A DNA stretch of 64,000 nucleotides from DASZRZ01 sp963732925 (GCA_963732925.1 CAVTBJ010000009.1:124001-188000); one strand, 5' to 3'; shown: positions 36,504 to 45,233, counted from the first letter of the stretch. The notes: generated from the sequence alone by a model not told the origin. Translations and numbers: made by a program.

Positions 36504-36509
36504 TATCAT
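36504..36509 (+). promoter_or_regulatory. -10 box just before a zinc-ribbon gene
   Basis: TATCAT ends six bases before the ATG at 36516, and there is no ribosome-binding site between. This layout fits a leaderless transcript. Confidence 0.4.
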
Positions 36510-36515
36510 AGGGTT

Positions 36516-36821
36516 ATGCCGAAACACGAGCCTGCTTTTGAGATCACTTGCCCGTGCTGCAGCGCAGTACTGAAGGTGGACGCACCTTCCAGGGCAGTAA
36601 TCTGGCACACGGCTCCGGCCAGACCCAAGACCTTCGCCGACTTTGAAGAAGCCGCGCGCGCCATGAAGGACCAGGATAGCCGCCGCGAATCCATCTTCCG
36701 CCAGGCAGTGGATGCGGAGAAAAACAAGGCTGACCTGCTGGAAAAGAAATTTCAGGAAGCCATGAAGAAGGCCAAAGAGACTCCCGACACGCCTCACATC
36801 CGCGACTTCGATCTCGACTAG
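36516..36821 (+). CDS. Small zinc-ribbon and coiled-coil protein
   Basis: The 101-residue protein has a CPCC cluster at residues 12-15 followed by a hydrophobic strand, which looks like half of a zinc ribbon, then a long charged helix (about 40-90) rich in Glu, Lys and Ala. No second cysteine pair is present, so metal binding would need a dimer or another partner. The frame is open from 36417, but the ATG at 36516 is preferred because of the cysteine motif position and a -10 box six bases upstream. Function unknown. Confidence 0.7.
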   Translation: MPKHEPAFEITCPCCSAVLKVDAPSRAVIWHTAPARPKTFADFEEAARAMKDQDSRRESIFRQAVDAEKNKADLLEKKFQEAMKKAKETPDTPHIRDFDLD

Positions 36822-36841
36822 GCGTTGGCGGGCGGGCAGCG

Positions 36842-38517
36842 CTAATCGTGCAGGATCTGATGCACGAAGGAGATTGCGATGGAGCCTTCGCCCACCGCCG
36901 AAGCTACCCGCTTTACGTTCCCTGCGCGAACATCGCCTACGGCAAATACGCCCGGCAAACTGGTTTCCAGCAGGTGAGGAGGGCGGACCAGCGGCCAGGC
37001 GGCGCTGCGCAACTCTTCCGCCGAGAGATCCGGTCCGGTTTTGATGAATCCTTTGGCGTCCAGCGCGACGCAGCTGTTCAGCCATTTCGTATTGGGAATG
37101 GCGCCGGCCATCACAAATACGTGGCGGATGTTTCTGGTCTCGGTTGCCCCGCTCTGATTGTTTCGCCAACGCACGCGTTCCAGGTGCTGGTCTCCTTCCA
37201 GGGCAGTGATCTCCGTCTGCGCATGCAACTCGATGGCAGGATTTTCCTCGATGCGCCGGATGAGGTAGCGCGACATGGTCTCCGCCAGGCCGCCGGAGCG
37301 GACCAGGATGTGGACGCGTTTCGTCGACTGCGACAGAAAGACCGCCGCCTGCCCGGCCGAGTTGCCGCCTCCGACGATGATGACCTCTTCGCCGCCGCAC
37401 AACTGCGCTTCCATGGGAGTTGCGCCGTAGTAGACGCCCGCTCCCTCGAACTGGGCAAGATTTTCCAGGGAAAGCTTGCGATATTCCGCGCCGGTGGCGA
37501 TCACAATGGCACGCAACCGCACCCGGGTGTCGTGGTTGACTTCGACGGCGTAGGGCTTACGCTCACAACTCAGGGCAGTCGCGCTTCTCACCACCATCAC
37601 CTGCGCCCCGAACTTCTGTGCCTGAGTGTAGGCGCGCCCGGCAAGCTCTGGCCCGAAATGCCGGTGGGGAACCCGAGATAGTTCTCGATCTTGGAGCTGG
37701 ACCCCGCCTGCCCGCCGGGGGAATCCGTTTCCAGGACCAGCACGTCGAGTCCCTCGGAAGCGCCATATACGGCGGCCGCCAAGCCAGACGGCCCCGCGCC
37801 AATGATGGCCACGTCGCGCACGTGCATCGAATCCACCGCTTCGTTAAATCCCAGGCAGTCGGCGATCTGTTGGTTCGTGGGACTGCGCAGCACCAGCTCG
37901 CCACGACAGATCACCACGGGAACATCCGCGGGCGTGATGTGGAAGCGGTGCAGCAGGGCTTCGACATCGCTGTCCCGGTCGAGATCGATGTAGGTGTAGG
38001 GATGGGCGTTGCGCATCAGGAACTCCTTGATACGCAGAGTTGCCGCCGAATGCGCGGAACCAACCAGCACCAGGTCGCCCAAACCGTGGGCGATCAGCTC
38101 CACCCGGCGCAGGATGAAGGCGCGCATGAGAATGTCGCTCAGCTCCGAGTCGGTCTGCACTACAGCCAACACCTGCTCGCGGTCGAGCTCCAAGACTTCA
38201 CCCGCCTGTGAGACCCGGACTTGGACCAGCGGCCGGCGTCCCGAGAGCATATTGACTTCGCCGGTGAATTGAGCCGGCCCGACCACCGCAATCAGCGTCT
38301 CTGTCCCATCCGAGGGGCGGACAATCTGCAGTTCGCCCTGCATGACAACAAAGAACGGAATGACGCTGCTTCCCTGCTCAACCAGCACCTCGCCCGGCTG
38401 GACGGCACGCAAATGCCCGTGCGCGGCGAGGCGCGAAATCTGGTGCTGGGTGAGCTTGGGAAAGACCTGCTCAGTGCGGGATACGGTCGATACCAGCGGA
38501 ACCTTGTTCGTGCTCAT
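36842..38517 (-). pseudogene. cNMP-binding thioredoxin-reductase-like FAD protein, one frameshift
   Basis: Starting at ATG 38517, the product has a cyclic-nucleotide-binding domain (about 20-135, with GEVNMLSGRRPLVQVRV), a glutaredoxin-like fold (about 150-225) and a thioredoxin-reductase-like FAD/NAD(P)H domain (DVAIIGAGPSGLAAAVYG; IIVGGGNSAGQAA; PGVFAVGDVR). A missing base near 37646 splits it; the repaired length is about 558 residues. The redox CxxC expected in TrxR is absent (the site reads YYGATPMEAQ) and the glutaredoxin-like part has no catalytic cysteine, so it probably does not reduce thioredoxin. It may be a ferredoxin-NADP reductase-like enzyme controlled by a cyclic nucleotide. 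Confidence 0.8.
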
Positions 38518-38663
38518 AAGGGTGCCTTTGCGAGATTGTACGTCGACGGACGCGCAATCTTCAGGAGCGCGTCCGCCGCACCCTTTTCGGTTCACTTTCG
38601 ACAAGCCAGGCGCAACCCATCCGACCGCTCCCGCGATGCGGGCGAGGAGCTGCGCAGTTCCGG

Positions 38664-40832
38664 TCAGTTGGCCAGTGGATCCGGCCGAAGCTGGAAGTGC
38701 ACGACCTTGGCGGTAGTTCCCTTCCCGGTTTCGCTGTGGAACGGCGCCCGCGTCCCATAGGTTGCCCACAGTCCTCTGCCCTTCCAGCCCGCGTTGGGAT
38801 CGTCGATTCTGCCGTCGATGCCTTTGGCAAAAAAGTTCATGGGATAGGGCACCCGCAGGGTAATGAACTTTCCCGTCTGCCGATTCAGCGCGAACAAGGC
38901 GTCGGACTGGTTCCCGGTTCCCATGGGAGTATTCTTTCCCAGCCCGAAGGTATCGAACAGATCCACCCAGTCGTAGTAACTGGCTTCCACGCTGCCCGGG
39001 TCTTTCACGTTGGAGAACTGCGGTCCGGGATAGGTGTAGAACTTCCAGCCCTCGGGACACTGCTGTCCGGTGGCTTTCGGTCCGTTCAAAGGACCTTTGC
39101 ATTTGCTGCGATCAAAGCTCGCCAGGTGCCCGCTGGCCAGTGGCACCCAGACTATGTTGTTGGCGTCCACGTCGATTCCGCGAGGCGAGTACCCCTCCAC
39201 CGGCGTGATCGCGTCTTTCATGGGAAGCTCATAAATTTCCGAAAGAGCCGTGGCTGGGGGATTCTTGCCGGGAACGACGCGAACGATTGCACCGGGGAAG
39301 CCTGTGATGGTAACCCACACTGAGCCATCGGGCGCGGGCATGACGCCGTAGGTTGCGCCCCCGATCCGCAAGTCCTTTTTCGGATCGGGCGTCTGGCCGG
39401 CCTCAACGTAGTCATCGCGCTTGCCATTGCCGTTGTAGTCGACGACCATGGCCGTCCAGCCCTGCGACTTTTCCGCGTCGCCGGTTTTGTCATACATCCT
39501 GGTATTCAGCCAGCCCAGCACACGGGCTCCGCTGGTGTAGAGCGTATTGTCGGCGTCCCTGGCGAAGACCAAGTGATGGGTGGCGAAGCAGGTGGGGATC
39601 ATGTGCCATTGCTTGCTCTTGGGGTCATACATCGCCAGGTGCCGGAAGGCGTTATCGACCGGGGTAAGTTTGGCCGAAACGTTGTCCGAGCCGGCCTTGC
39701 AGAACGCGGGATTTTCCGAGCCGCGCACCGCAGCCGTAATCCACCAGCGTCCCTGCGGGCCGATCATAGGATTGTGCACATTCGCCCTGCTGTCCCAGAT
39801 ACCGACGTCGCCCCAGAAGTGTGAAGGCTGCAGCGGCTTCTCCGGGGACGCCCGGGGAGTCTCTGGAGGCACGGGAATTTCGATCTTGCTGGCGGTATTG
39901 GTCGTGGGATCCAGCACCGGCAGGTAGTCATGGCTGAGTTCCAGCGAGCCGAAGATAGGACCGTTGGCGTTCATTCTGGGATTCCACTTGTCGGTAGAGA
40001 TAATGTCGTGCAGATAGGCCGTGGGATCGGCGAAGTCCCACTGGGTGATGACCACGTTGCGCTCCACGCCCTGGGGCCGCGGAGGCGCCACCTGCGGGTA
40101 CTCCCCTGCCGCAATCCTGTCAGTCCAGTCTCCGAACATCTCGGTGGCGCGGCGCATTCCAAGGTGGCTGAGGGTGCTCATCATGTTGCCGCCAGCTTGC
40201 CCGGACTGCAGTCTGCGTTGCCAGGCTTTCGCCGAGGAGCCGAAGGTATCGAATTCCTTGGGAATGGTGCGCGTGTAATGATTGCCCACCTGATGGCAGC
40301 TCTGGCAACTGTCGGTCTTGATTGTGTGCAGCCACTCTCCCTGGCTCCTGATCTCGGGATTGATGCCGTTGCCGGAATTTCCGGTGCCCGGGAACTCGCT
40401 TTTCTCCGGCACCTTCATCAGGGCATACCAGTAGGCCGCCGGATAGTACTGCGCTGCCGCTTTAGCATTGGGAGCAAGGACTGCTTTCAGGTCGAGATGC
40501 TGTCCCGGCTGTGCCGAAACTTTCTCCGAGTCCACCAGACCATAGCCGCGCACCCAAACCTCATACTCCGCTTTGGGCAAGTCGGGCAGGACGTAGCGTC
40601 CCTGGTCGTCGGTGACCACAATTTTGTTGTAGCGCGTCGGCAAGTCGGTGGTTTCCGCAATCACCCAGACACCGGCCTCGGGTCCCTTGGCGCTGGTGAC
40701 CACGCCTCCAATATCGTCGGCATCGATGTTGACCTGGTTAGCAGCCTGCGCTTTCAGCGCCTGGGGCAGCGCTGCCAGCGCCAGAATGAGTGTCAATACC
40801 GTCATCGAATGGGCCCATTTCGTCACAGTCAT
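38664..40832 (-). CDS. Secreted propeller protein with CarboxypepD-like domain and CXXCH haem motif
   Basis: The 722-residue protein has a signal peptide (MTVLTLILALAALPQALKAQ), a carboxypeptidase-regulatory-like domain (about 40-110), a CQSCH at 176-180 that matches a c-type haem site, and a large beta-propeller part resembling SMP-30/virginiamycin-lyase repeats (GIDVDANNIVWVPLASGHLASFD; GGATYGVMPAPDGSVWVTI). The frame is open further upstream, but the ATG at 40832 precedes the signal peptide. The pattern suggests a periplasmic redox or lactone-acting protein, without a known substrate. Proteins of this build are expanded in Acidobacteria. Confidence 0.75.
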   Translation of the reverse strand: MTVTKWAHSMTVLTLILALAALPQALKAQAANQVNIDADDIGGVVTSAKGPEAGVWVIAETTDLPTRYNKIVVTDDQGRYVLPDLPKAEYEVWVRGYGLVDSEKVSAQPGQHLDLKAVLAPNAKAAAQYYPAAYWYALMKVPEKSEFPGTGNSGNGINPEIRSQGEWLHTIKTDSCQSCHQVGNHYTRTIPKEFDTFGSSAKAWQRRLQSGQAGGNMMSTLSHLGMRRATEMFGDWTDRIAAGEYPQVAPPRPQGVERNVVITQWDFADPTAYLHDIISTDKWNPRMNANGPIFGSLELSHDYLPVLDPTTNTASKIEIPVPPETPRASPEKPLQPSHFWGDVGIWDSRANVHNPMIGPQGRWWITAAVRGSENPAFCKAGSDNVSAKLTPVDNAFRHLAMYDPKSKQWHMIPTCFATHHLVFARDADNTLYTSGARVLGWLNTRMYDKTGDAEKSQGWTAMVVDYNGNGKRDDYVEAGQTPDPKKDLRIGGATYGVMPAPDGSVWVTITGFPGAIVRVVPGKNPPATALSEIYELPMKDAITPVEGYSPRGIDVDANNIVWVPLASGHLASFDRSKCKGPLNGPKATGQQCPEGWKFYTYPGPQFSNVKDPGSVEASYYDWVDLFDTFGLGKNTPMGTGNQSDALFALNRQTGKFITLRVPYPMNFFAKGIDGRIDDPNAGWKGRGLWATYGTRAPFHSETGKGTTAKVVHFQLRPDPLAN

Positions 40833-41055
40833 GCTCCGCTCCTTGTCCGCGAGTCGAGTTGCCTGGTGATCGCTGCCGGAAATCCCTTGAATCCCTGAAT
40901 CAATGATCAATTCAATGAGTCGACCGGATGGCCCGGGTCCTTGCGTCGGGTACTGTTTTTTGGCGCAGACGGCCACGCGGGCGCCGTCGGCCCGCATTTG
41001 CAGCGCACATTGTCGTGAAAAAGCAGCTCCGAGTCGAGACAATTTCGCCTGGCCT

Positions 41056-41463
41056 TCAGGCCGGGGCCACTCCGCCCTGGTTGCCACTCTGAACCGGGCT
41101 CATCCTCGCCAGCACCGCCCGCAGGGCATCCATGGCCAGGTGCCCAGCATGCGTGGAGGCTTCCGGCAGCCCGCCCAGATCCTGCACCAGTTGCTCGCGC
41201 TTGAGGTCGCGCGCCTCGGCTAGGGTCAGGCCCTTCAACATCTCCGTGAGCCGCGAGCCGCAGGCGACCGAGGGAACGCAACCCTGCGCCCGAAATGCGG
41301 CGGCCACAATCGTGCCACCTTCCACACGGATGCTCAGACGCATCACGTCACCACAGGCAGGATTTTCAACCTGGGCGCTGGCGGTCGCGTCGTTCAGGTC
41401 TCCTATGTTGCGCGGGCTTTGGAAGTGATTGAGGACCTGGGGGGAGTACATATCCATAACCAT
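41056..41463 (-). CDS. IscU/NifU-like Fe-S scaffold with altered third cysteine site
   Basis: The 135-residue protein follows the IscU fold: YSPQVLNHFQSPRNIG, then NPACGD (Cys 37) and RAQGC (Cys 62), with another cysteine at 68. The third ligand site, normally K-x-HCS in IscU, reads THAGHLA here, so its cysteine is missing. IscU-type scaffolds build iron-sulfur clusters; this one may be a carrier or a specialised relative. Several in-frame ATGs (41463, 41457, 41451) are possible starts. No cysteine desulfurase or other isc/suf gene is nearby. Confidence 0.75.
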   Translation of the reverse strand: MVMDMYSPQVLNHFQSPRNIGDLNDATASAQVENPACGDVMRLSIRVEGGTIVAAAFRAQGCVPSVACGSRLTEMLKGLTLAEARDLKREQLVQDLGGLPEASTHAGHLAMDALRAVLARMSPVQSGNQGGVAPA

Positions 41464-41492
41464 ACCTGTTTCTCAAAGTTCCGCTCAATGGT

Positions 41493-41522
41493 TCGAAGAG
41501 GCGGACGAGGGCGTCCGCCCTC
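41493..41522. repeat. GC-rich inverted repeat
   Basis: AGGCGGAC and GTCCGCCCT flank a short GAGGGC core, giving an imperfect hairpin in the intergenic region between the IscU-like and radical SAM genes. It follows no gene in either direction and is not followed by a T-run, so it is not an obvious terminator. Confidence 0.35.
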
Positions 41523-41592
41523 ACGCGGCTGTTGGTTGCGCAGCCGGAGTGCACGGAGAATCTCCGCCCCGGCACAGTTGTGTTGCCTGCCC

Positions 41593-41598
41593 TATAAT
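41593..41598 (+). promoter_or_regulatory. -10 box of a leaderless radical SAM gene
   Basis: TATAAT ends six bases before the GTG start at 41605. Transcription should begin at or next to the start codon, so the message would be leaderless. The -35 region has no consensus. Confidence 0.55.
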
Positions 41599-41604
41599 CA
41601 GCCC

Positions 41605-42786
41605 GTGGCCTTCTCTTACATCCAGTATGCGCGGGGCATCTTTCGTCCGCTGCAGTTGGAGTCGCTCTTTCTGTTTGTCACCTCCGCGTGCAATTCCAAA
41701 TGCCGTACCTGCTTTTACTGGGACGAGCTGAACCAGGGCCGCGACCTTAGCTTCGCGCAATTGGAATCCCTGAGCCGCACCGCTCCGCGCTTTCACAAAC
41801 TCTGGATTTCCGGGGGTGAACCCTTTCTGCGCAAGGAGCTGGCGGAGATTGTCGAGCTCTTTTACCAGAACAACGGCGTCCGCCACATCAATCTGCCCAC
41901 CAACGGCCTTCTGCCCGAGCGCATGCAGAGCGTGATCGATAGTCTGCTTGAGCGCTGTCCGGAACTGGCCATCGACCTGAACTTCTCCCTCGACGGCCTG
42001 GCCAACACCCACGACGTCCTGCGGGGAGTGCCGAACAACTTTCGCAAGACGATCGAGGCCATGGACCTGGCGGCGGGGCGCTGGGGAGGCATTCGCCGCC
42101 TGCGGCGCAATGTGGTCAGCTGCGTCACCCGCGACAACTACCAGGAACTGGTGCAGCTGGGGCTGGAAATGCTGCGCGATACCGACTCCAGCGGACACTA
42201 TTTCGAAATCATCCGTGGTAATCCCATGGACCCAGAGCTCAAGAAGCTCCCGGTGGAAGAGCTTCGCGTTCTGCACCGCCGTCTGCTCTGGTTTCACGAG
42301 CGCTATTCCAAGCAGCTATTCGCCCACCTGCCACGGCCGGCGCGCTCGCTGGCCCGCGCCTGGTACCTGGGAAACATCAAGTTACACTTTGACATTCACG
42401 AGCAAAACCATTACAGCAACAGCGCCTGGCCCATGCGCTGCACCGCCGGGCAAACCACTGTCGTGGTGGATCACGATGGGACGTTTCGCTCCTGCGAGTT
42501 GCGCCCCAAACTTGGCCAGCTCGCGGATTACGGCTTTGACCTGAGCGCGGCCCTGCACTCGCAAGCCATGCAGCAGGAGGTCGCCGCCATTCCTGGCGCG
42601 CAGTGCTGGTGCACCCACTCCTGCTGGATTCACAGCTCGTCCAAGTTCAGTCCCAGGGTTCTGCTGTTCAATATTCCGTGGGCCTGGGCAAAGTCTCGCT
42701 GGAACCGGCTTCCGCAGATGGAAGCCGAGGAGATGGAGCGCTTCCTGGTTGCCGACGCCCCTTCGCTCACCCACGCCCATGCATAA
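41605..42786 (+). CDS. Radical SAM protein
   Basis: The 393-residue protein has the radical SAM cluster CNSKCRTC (Cys 29, 33, 36), the GEP motif in WISGGEPF, a substrate-side LPTNGLL segment, and a C-terminal cysteine group (MRCTAGQ, CELR, CWCTHSCW) that may hold an auxiliary cluster as in SPASM-type enzymes. The GTG start at 41605 is chosen because a TATAAT box ends six bases upstream and the conserved region begins just after it; the frame itself is open from 41419. The reaction is unknown. Its stop overlaps the glutaredoxin-like gene by a few bases, so they are co-expressed. Confidence 0.82.
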   Translation: MAFSYIQYARGIFRPLQLESLFLFVTSACNSKCRTCFYWDELNQGRDLSFAQLESLSRTAPRFHKLWISGGEPFLRKELAEIVELFYQNNGVRHINLPTNGLLPERMQSVIDSLLERCPELAIDLNFSLDGLANTHDVLRGVPNNFRKTIEAMDLAAGRWGGIRRLRRNVVSCVTRDNYQELVQLGLEMLRDTDSSGHYFEIIRGNPMDPELKKLPVEELRVLHRRLLWFHERYSKQLFAHLPRPARSLARAWYLGNIKLHFDIHEQNHYSNSAWPMRCTAGQTTVVVDHDGTFRSCELRPKLGQLADYGFDLSAALHSQAMQQEVAAIPGAQCWCTHSCWIHSSSKFSPRVLLFNIPWAWAKSRWNRLPQMEAEEMERFLVADAPSLTHAHA

Positions 42787-43033
42787 TCCTTTGCCCCAGG
42801 TCATCCTCTACACCCGCCAAGGCTGCCATCTTTGCGATGAAATGAAAGCATCCCTCGCGCGCCTGGGGCTGCGCGCCGCGTTTCAGCTTGAGGAAATCGA
42901 CATCGACAGCGACCCGAAACTGGTTCGCCAGTTCAACGACGATGTTCCGGTCGTGTTCATCCAGGGGCGCAAGGCCTTCAAGTATCGCTTGAAGGAAGAA
43001 GAATTCCTGCGGCTGCTTTCGGCGCGAAGTTGA
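42779..43033 (+). CDS. Glutaredoxin-like protein (DUF836 type)
   Basis: The 84-residue protein has a glutaredoxin fold with CHLC at 16-19, the cis-Pro region DVPVVFI, and the DIDSDPKLVRQF segment typical of the DUF836 group. It could exchange disulfides or reduce a partner protein in the cytoplasm. Its ATG at 42779 overlaps the end of the radical SAM gene in another frame, so the two form an operon; the partner may be a redox donor or maintenance factor for that enzyme. That link is inferred. Confidence 0.82.
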   Translation: MHNPLPQVILYTRQGCHLCDEMKASLARLGLRAAFQLEEIDIDSDPKLVRQFNDDVPVVFIQGRKAFKYRLKEEEFLRLLSARS

Positions 43034-43069
43034 TCCCGAGCACTCCAACGGAAACTCAAACGGAAAGTT

Positions 43070-43474
43070 TCAGGGCTGCTTCGGCTGGGGTTGTTTCTGC
43101 TGGGGCTGGTCGTAGATGGAATACTGCTTCTGAGGCCGCTCCATCTCGATGCTGATTTCCTTCGTCGGCTGATCGATATCGTAGTCCTCGCCGAAGGTCT
43201 GGTAGCCGGGGGCGATCACCTGCACTCGCAACTTTCCATAGGGAGCACCGCGGAACTCGGCCTTGCCCTCGGAATCGGTCTTGAGCTGCAGTCCGCTATT
43301 CTTCTCCTGCCTTCCCTGATCGTCGAGGGGATGGAGAATCACGGCAGCGTAGGCGATCGGTTTCCCGCTCTTCGCCCGCACCACCATGAAATTCAGGTCG
43401 GCGTACTGGTCGGCGGCCATCGCGAACGAGCTGAACAGGACCGCACATCCCACAATCGATAACAGCCTGCGCAT
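43070..43474 (-). CDS. Secreted carboxypeptidase-regulatory-like protein
   Basis: The 134-residue protein has a signal peptide (SIVGCAVLFSSFAMAA) and one carboxypeptidase-regulatory-like beta sandwich (about 28-105, with LKTDSEGKAEFRGAPYGKLRVQVIAPGY). The tail is rich in Gln, Lys and Pro. Such domains are binding or structural modules on the cell surface. The frame opens upstream at 43669, but the ATG at 43474 immediately precedes the signal peptide. It is convergent with the glutaredoxin gene. Confidence 0.75.
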   Translation of the reverse strand: MRRLLSIVGCAVLFSSFAMAADQYADLNFMVVRAKSGKPIAYAAVILHPLDDQGRQEKNSGLQLKTDSEGKAEFRGAPYGKLRVQVIAPGYQTFGEDYDIDQPTKEISIEMERPQKQYSIYDQPQQKQPQPKQP

Positions 43475-43577
43475 AAAGGAAATTCTAAGCACTTGGCCCG
43501 CCCTTGTCACCCCAGAGATTGCAAATGCAGCCTGTAGGGGCGCTCCTATGGGGCTGTGTTGTAATGTCTCTCGCGCT

Positions 43578-44609
43578 ATGAAAATCGAACCCCGCACCGT
43601 GCGCGCACCGGAAATCGGACGTCTATGGTTTAACTCTCCTCCGCTGAGCCTGCGGCAGCTTCGCGGCAAGGTGGTTCTGATCGATTTCTGGGACTACACC
43701 TGCGTGAACTGCATCCGCACCCTGCCCTACCTGAAGGCGTGGCACCAGCGCTACCGAGACCTGGGGCTGGCGGTCATCGGCGTGCACACTCCTGAATTTA
43801 CCTTCGCGCAGTACGAAAGCAACGTGGAGCGCGGCATCCGGGAGTTTGGGCTGGAGTATCCCATCGTTTCCGATAGCAACTACGAGTTGTGGAACGCATT
43901 CGCCAACCGCGCCTGGCCCGCCAAATACCTCATCGATAAGGAGGGCTACGCCCGCTACGTGCATCTTGGTGAGGGCGCATATCAAGAAACCGAACGGACA
44001 ATTCAGGAATTGCTACTGGAAGCCAATCCCGGGCTCGAGCTTCCACCCGTTCTGGAGCCGGTGCGCCCCGAAGATCAGCCGGGGGCGGTCTGCTACCAGG
44101 CTTCTCCGGAGCTCTACCTTGGCCAGCGCCGCGGGCGCATCGGCAATCCTGGAGGATTTCAGGAAGACCGAACCGGCGACTATAGCTTCGCCGGCGAGCC
44201 CGAAGAGAACGTGTTCTACCTTGCGGGACGGTGGTCGTCCAGTGCCGAGTTTGTCGAAGTGTCGGGCGATGGCGCCGAGACCAATCGCATCGTCCTGCGC
44301 TATTCAGCCGCAGCGGTGAACCTGGTGATGGCATCGAACCGGGCTTCTTCCGCGGAACTTTTGGTGCTTCAGGACGGCAAGCCGCTTGGACGCGACCAGG
44401 CCACGGCAGATACCGAATTCCGAAGCGAGGGTGCGCGGGAGCAATCGCTGGTGGTAGTGCGCCGTCCCCGCATGTATGCCCTGGTGGACAATCATCAATT
44501 CGGAGAGCACACGCTGGAACTGGCGACGTCCATGCCCGGCCTGGCGGCATACGCTTTTACCTTCACCGGGTGCGTCTCCGGCCCGAGCGCGGAGACTGCG
44601 AAGCCATGA
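43578..44609 (+). CDS. Thioredoxin-fold protein, DipZ C-terminal type
   Basis: The 343-residue protein begins with a TlpA/AhpC-type thioredoxin fold: LRGKVVLIDFWDYTCVNCIR, with the redox pair C42-C45, then GVHTPEF and YLIDKEGYARYVHLGEG, matching the periplasmic part of mycobacterial DipZ. The second half (about 190-343) is a beta-rich module also seen in DipZ proteins. The CcdA-like membrane part of DipZ is missing, and there is no signal peptide from the ATG at 43578, so export is unclear. The frame is open from 43386 through a different upstream gene. The last codons overlap the start of the Nudix gene. Confidence 0.8.
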   Translation: MKIEPRTVRAPEIGRLWFNSPPLSLRQLRGKVVLIDFWDYTCVNCIRTLPYLKAWHQRYRDLGLAVIGVHTPEFTFAQYESNVERGIREFGLEYPIVSDSNYELWNAFANRAWPAKYLIDKEGYARYVHLGEGAYQETERTIQELLLEANPGLELPPVLEPVRPEDQPGAVCYQASPELYLGQRRGRIGNPGGFQEDRTGDYSFAGEPEENVFYLAGRWSSSAEFVEVSGDGAETNRIVLRYSAAAVNLVMASNRASSAELLVLQDGKPLGRDQATADTEFRSEGAREQSLVVVRRPRMYALVDNHQFGEHTLELATSMPGLAAYAFTFTGCVSGPSAETAKP

Positions 44610-45007
44610 AGCAAGTGGTGGCGGCATTCATCGTGAAGGACTGAAAGCTGCTCATCTGCCAGCGGACCGAGCACCAGCCGCTGCCGCTGAAGTGGGAATT
44701 CCCCGGAGGAAAGATCGAAACTGGCGAGCAACCCCGCGACGCCCTGCGCCGGGAGTTGGAGGAAGAACTGGGGATCGATGCCGCAATTGGTGACGAACTG
44801 GTTCGCGTCCGGCATACGTACAAGTCCGGGGGCGCGGTTGAGCTTCGCTTTCACCTGGTGCGGGAGTACCACGGAGAGATTCAGAACCGGATTTTTCGGG
44901 ATGTGCAATGGGTGGACCGGACGGAGTTGCCAGAATACGACTTTCTGGAAGCCGATGCCGGGCTGGTGCGCGATCTGGCAGCGGGGAGGATTCTGGAAGT
45001 GGAATAA
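44606..45007 (+). pseudogene. Nudix (MutT-like) hydrolase with in-frame TGA at codon 13
   Basis: From the ATG at 44606 the frame reads MKQVVAAFIVKD, then TGA (44642-44644), then KLLICQRTEHQPLPLKWEFP and on without interruption to the stop at 45007. The Nudix box GGKIETGEQ...RRELEEELGI is intact. The stopped codon falls where MutT-type proteins usually have a glycine (VxxxDGKLL), and a single G-to-T change from GGA would make TGA. MutT enzymes destroy oxidised or damaged nucleotides. A sequencing error or a recent mutation is more likely than recoding, because TGA is a normal stop elsewhere in the window. Confidence 0.75.
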
Positions 45008-45115
45008 CTCCACGACGCAGAACACAGAGGAGATGATAGCCCTCGGACTTTTCTCTTTTGCCACAGGAAGATGTGGGCCGCCGCCCGGAGCTCATCGCTG
45101 TTGGTGTGACCAGCG

Positions 45116-45143
45116 CAGATTCCTGACTCCGTTCGAGATGACG
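45116..45143. repeat. Degenerate copy of the dispersed intergenic repeat
   Basis: CAGATTCCTGACTCCGTTCG followed by AGATGACG matches the core of the elements at 3431-3476 and 49531-49560 with several substitutions. Confidence 0.4.
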
Positions 45144-45221
45144 GCGAAACATCCTACACTCTCATCACGAGGACCTGAAGACCTCTGAGTCCTCTATGTC
45201 CTCTGTGGAAGAGCAGGTTGC

Positions 45222-45227
45222 TACACT
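45222..45227 (+). promoter_or_regulatory. -10 box of the ymdB gene
   Basis: TACACT ends six bases before the GTG at 45234, with no ribosome-binding site between, another case that fits a leaderless message. Confidence 0.4.
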
Positions 45228-45233
45228 GTTACC

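Noticed and set aside
44642..44644. TGA read as glycine or selenocysteine
   Set aside because: TGA is used as a normal stop in many intact genes here, and no selenocysteine insertion element was seen. A base change or error is simpler.
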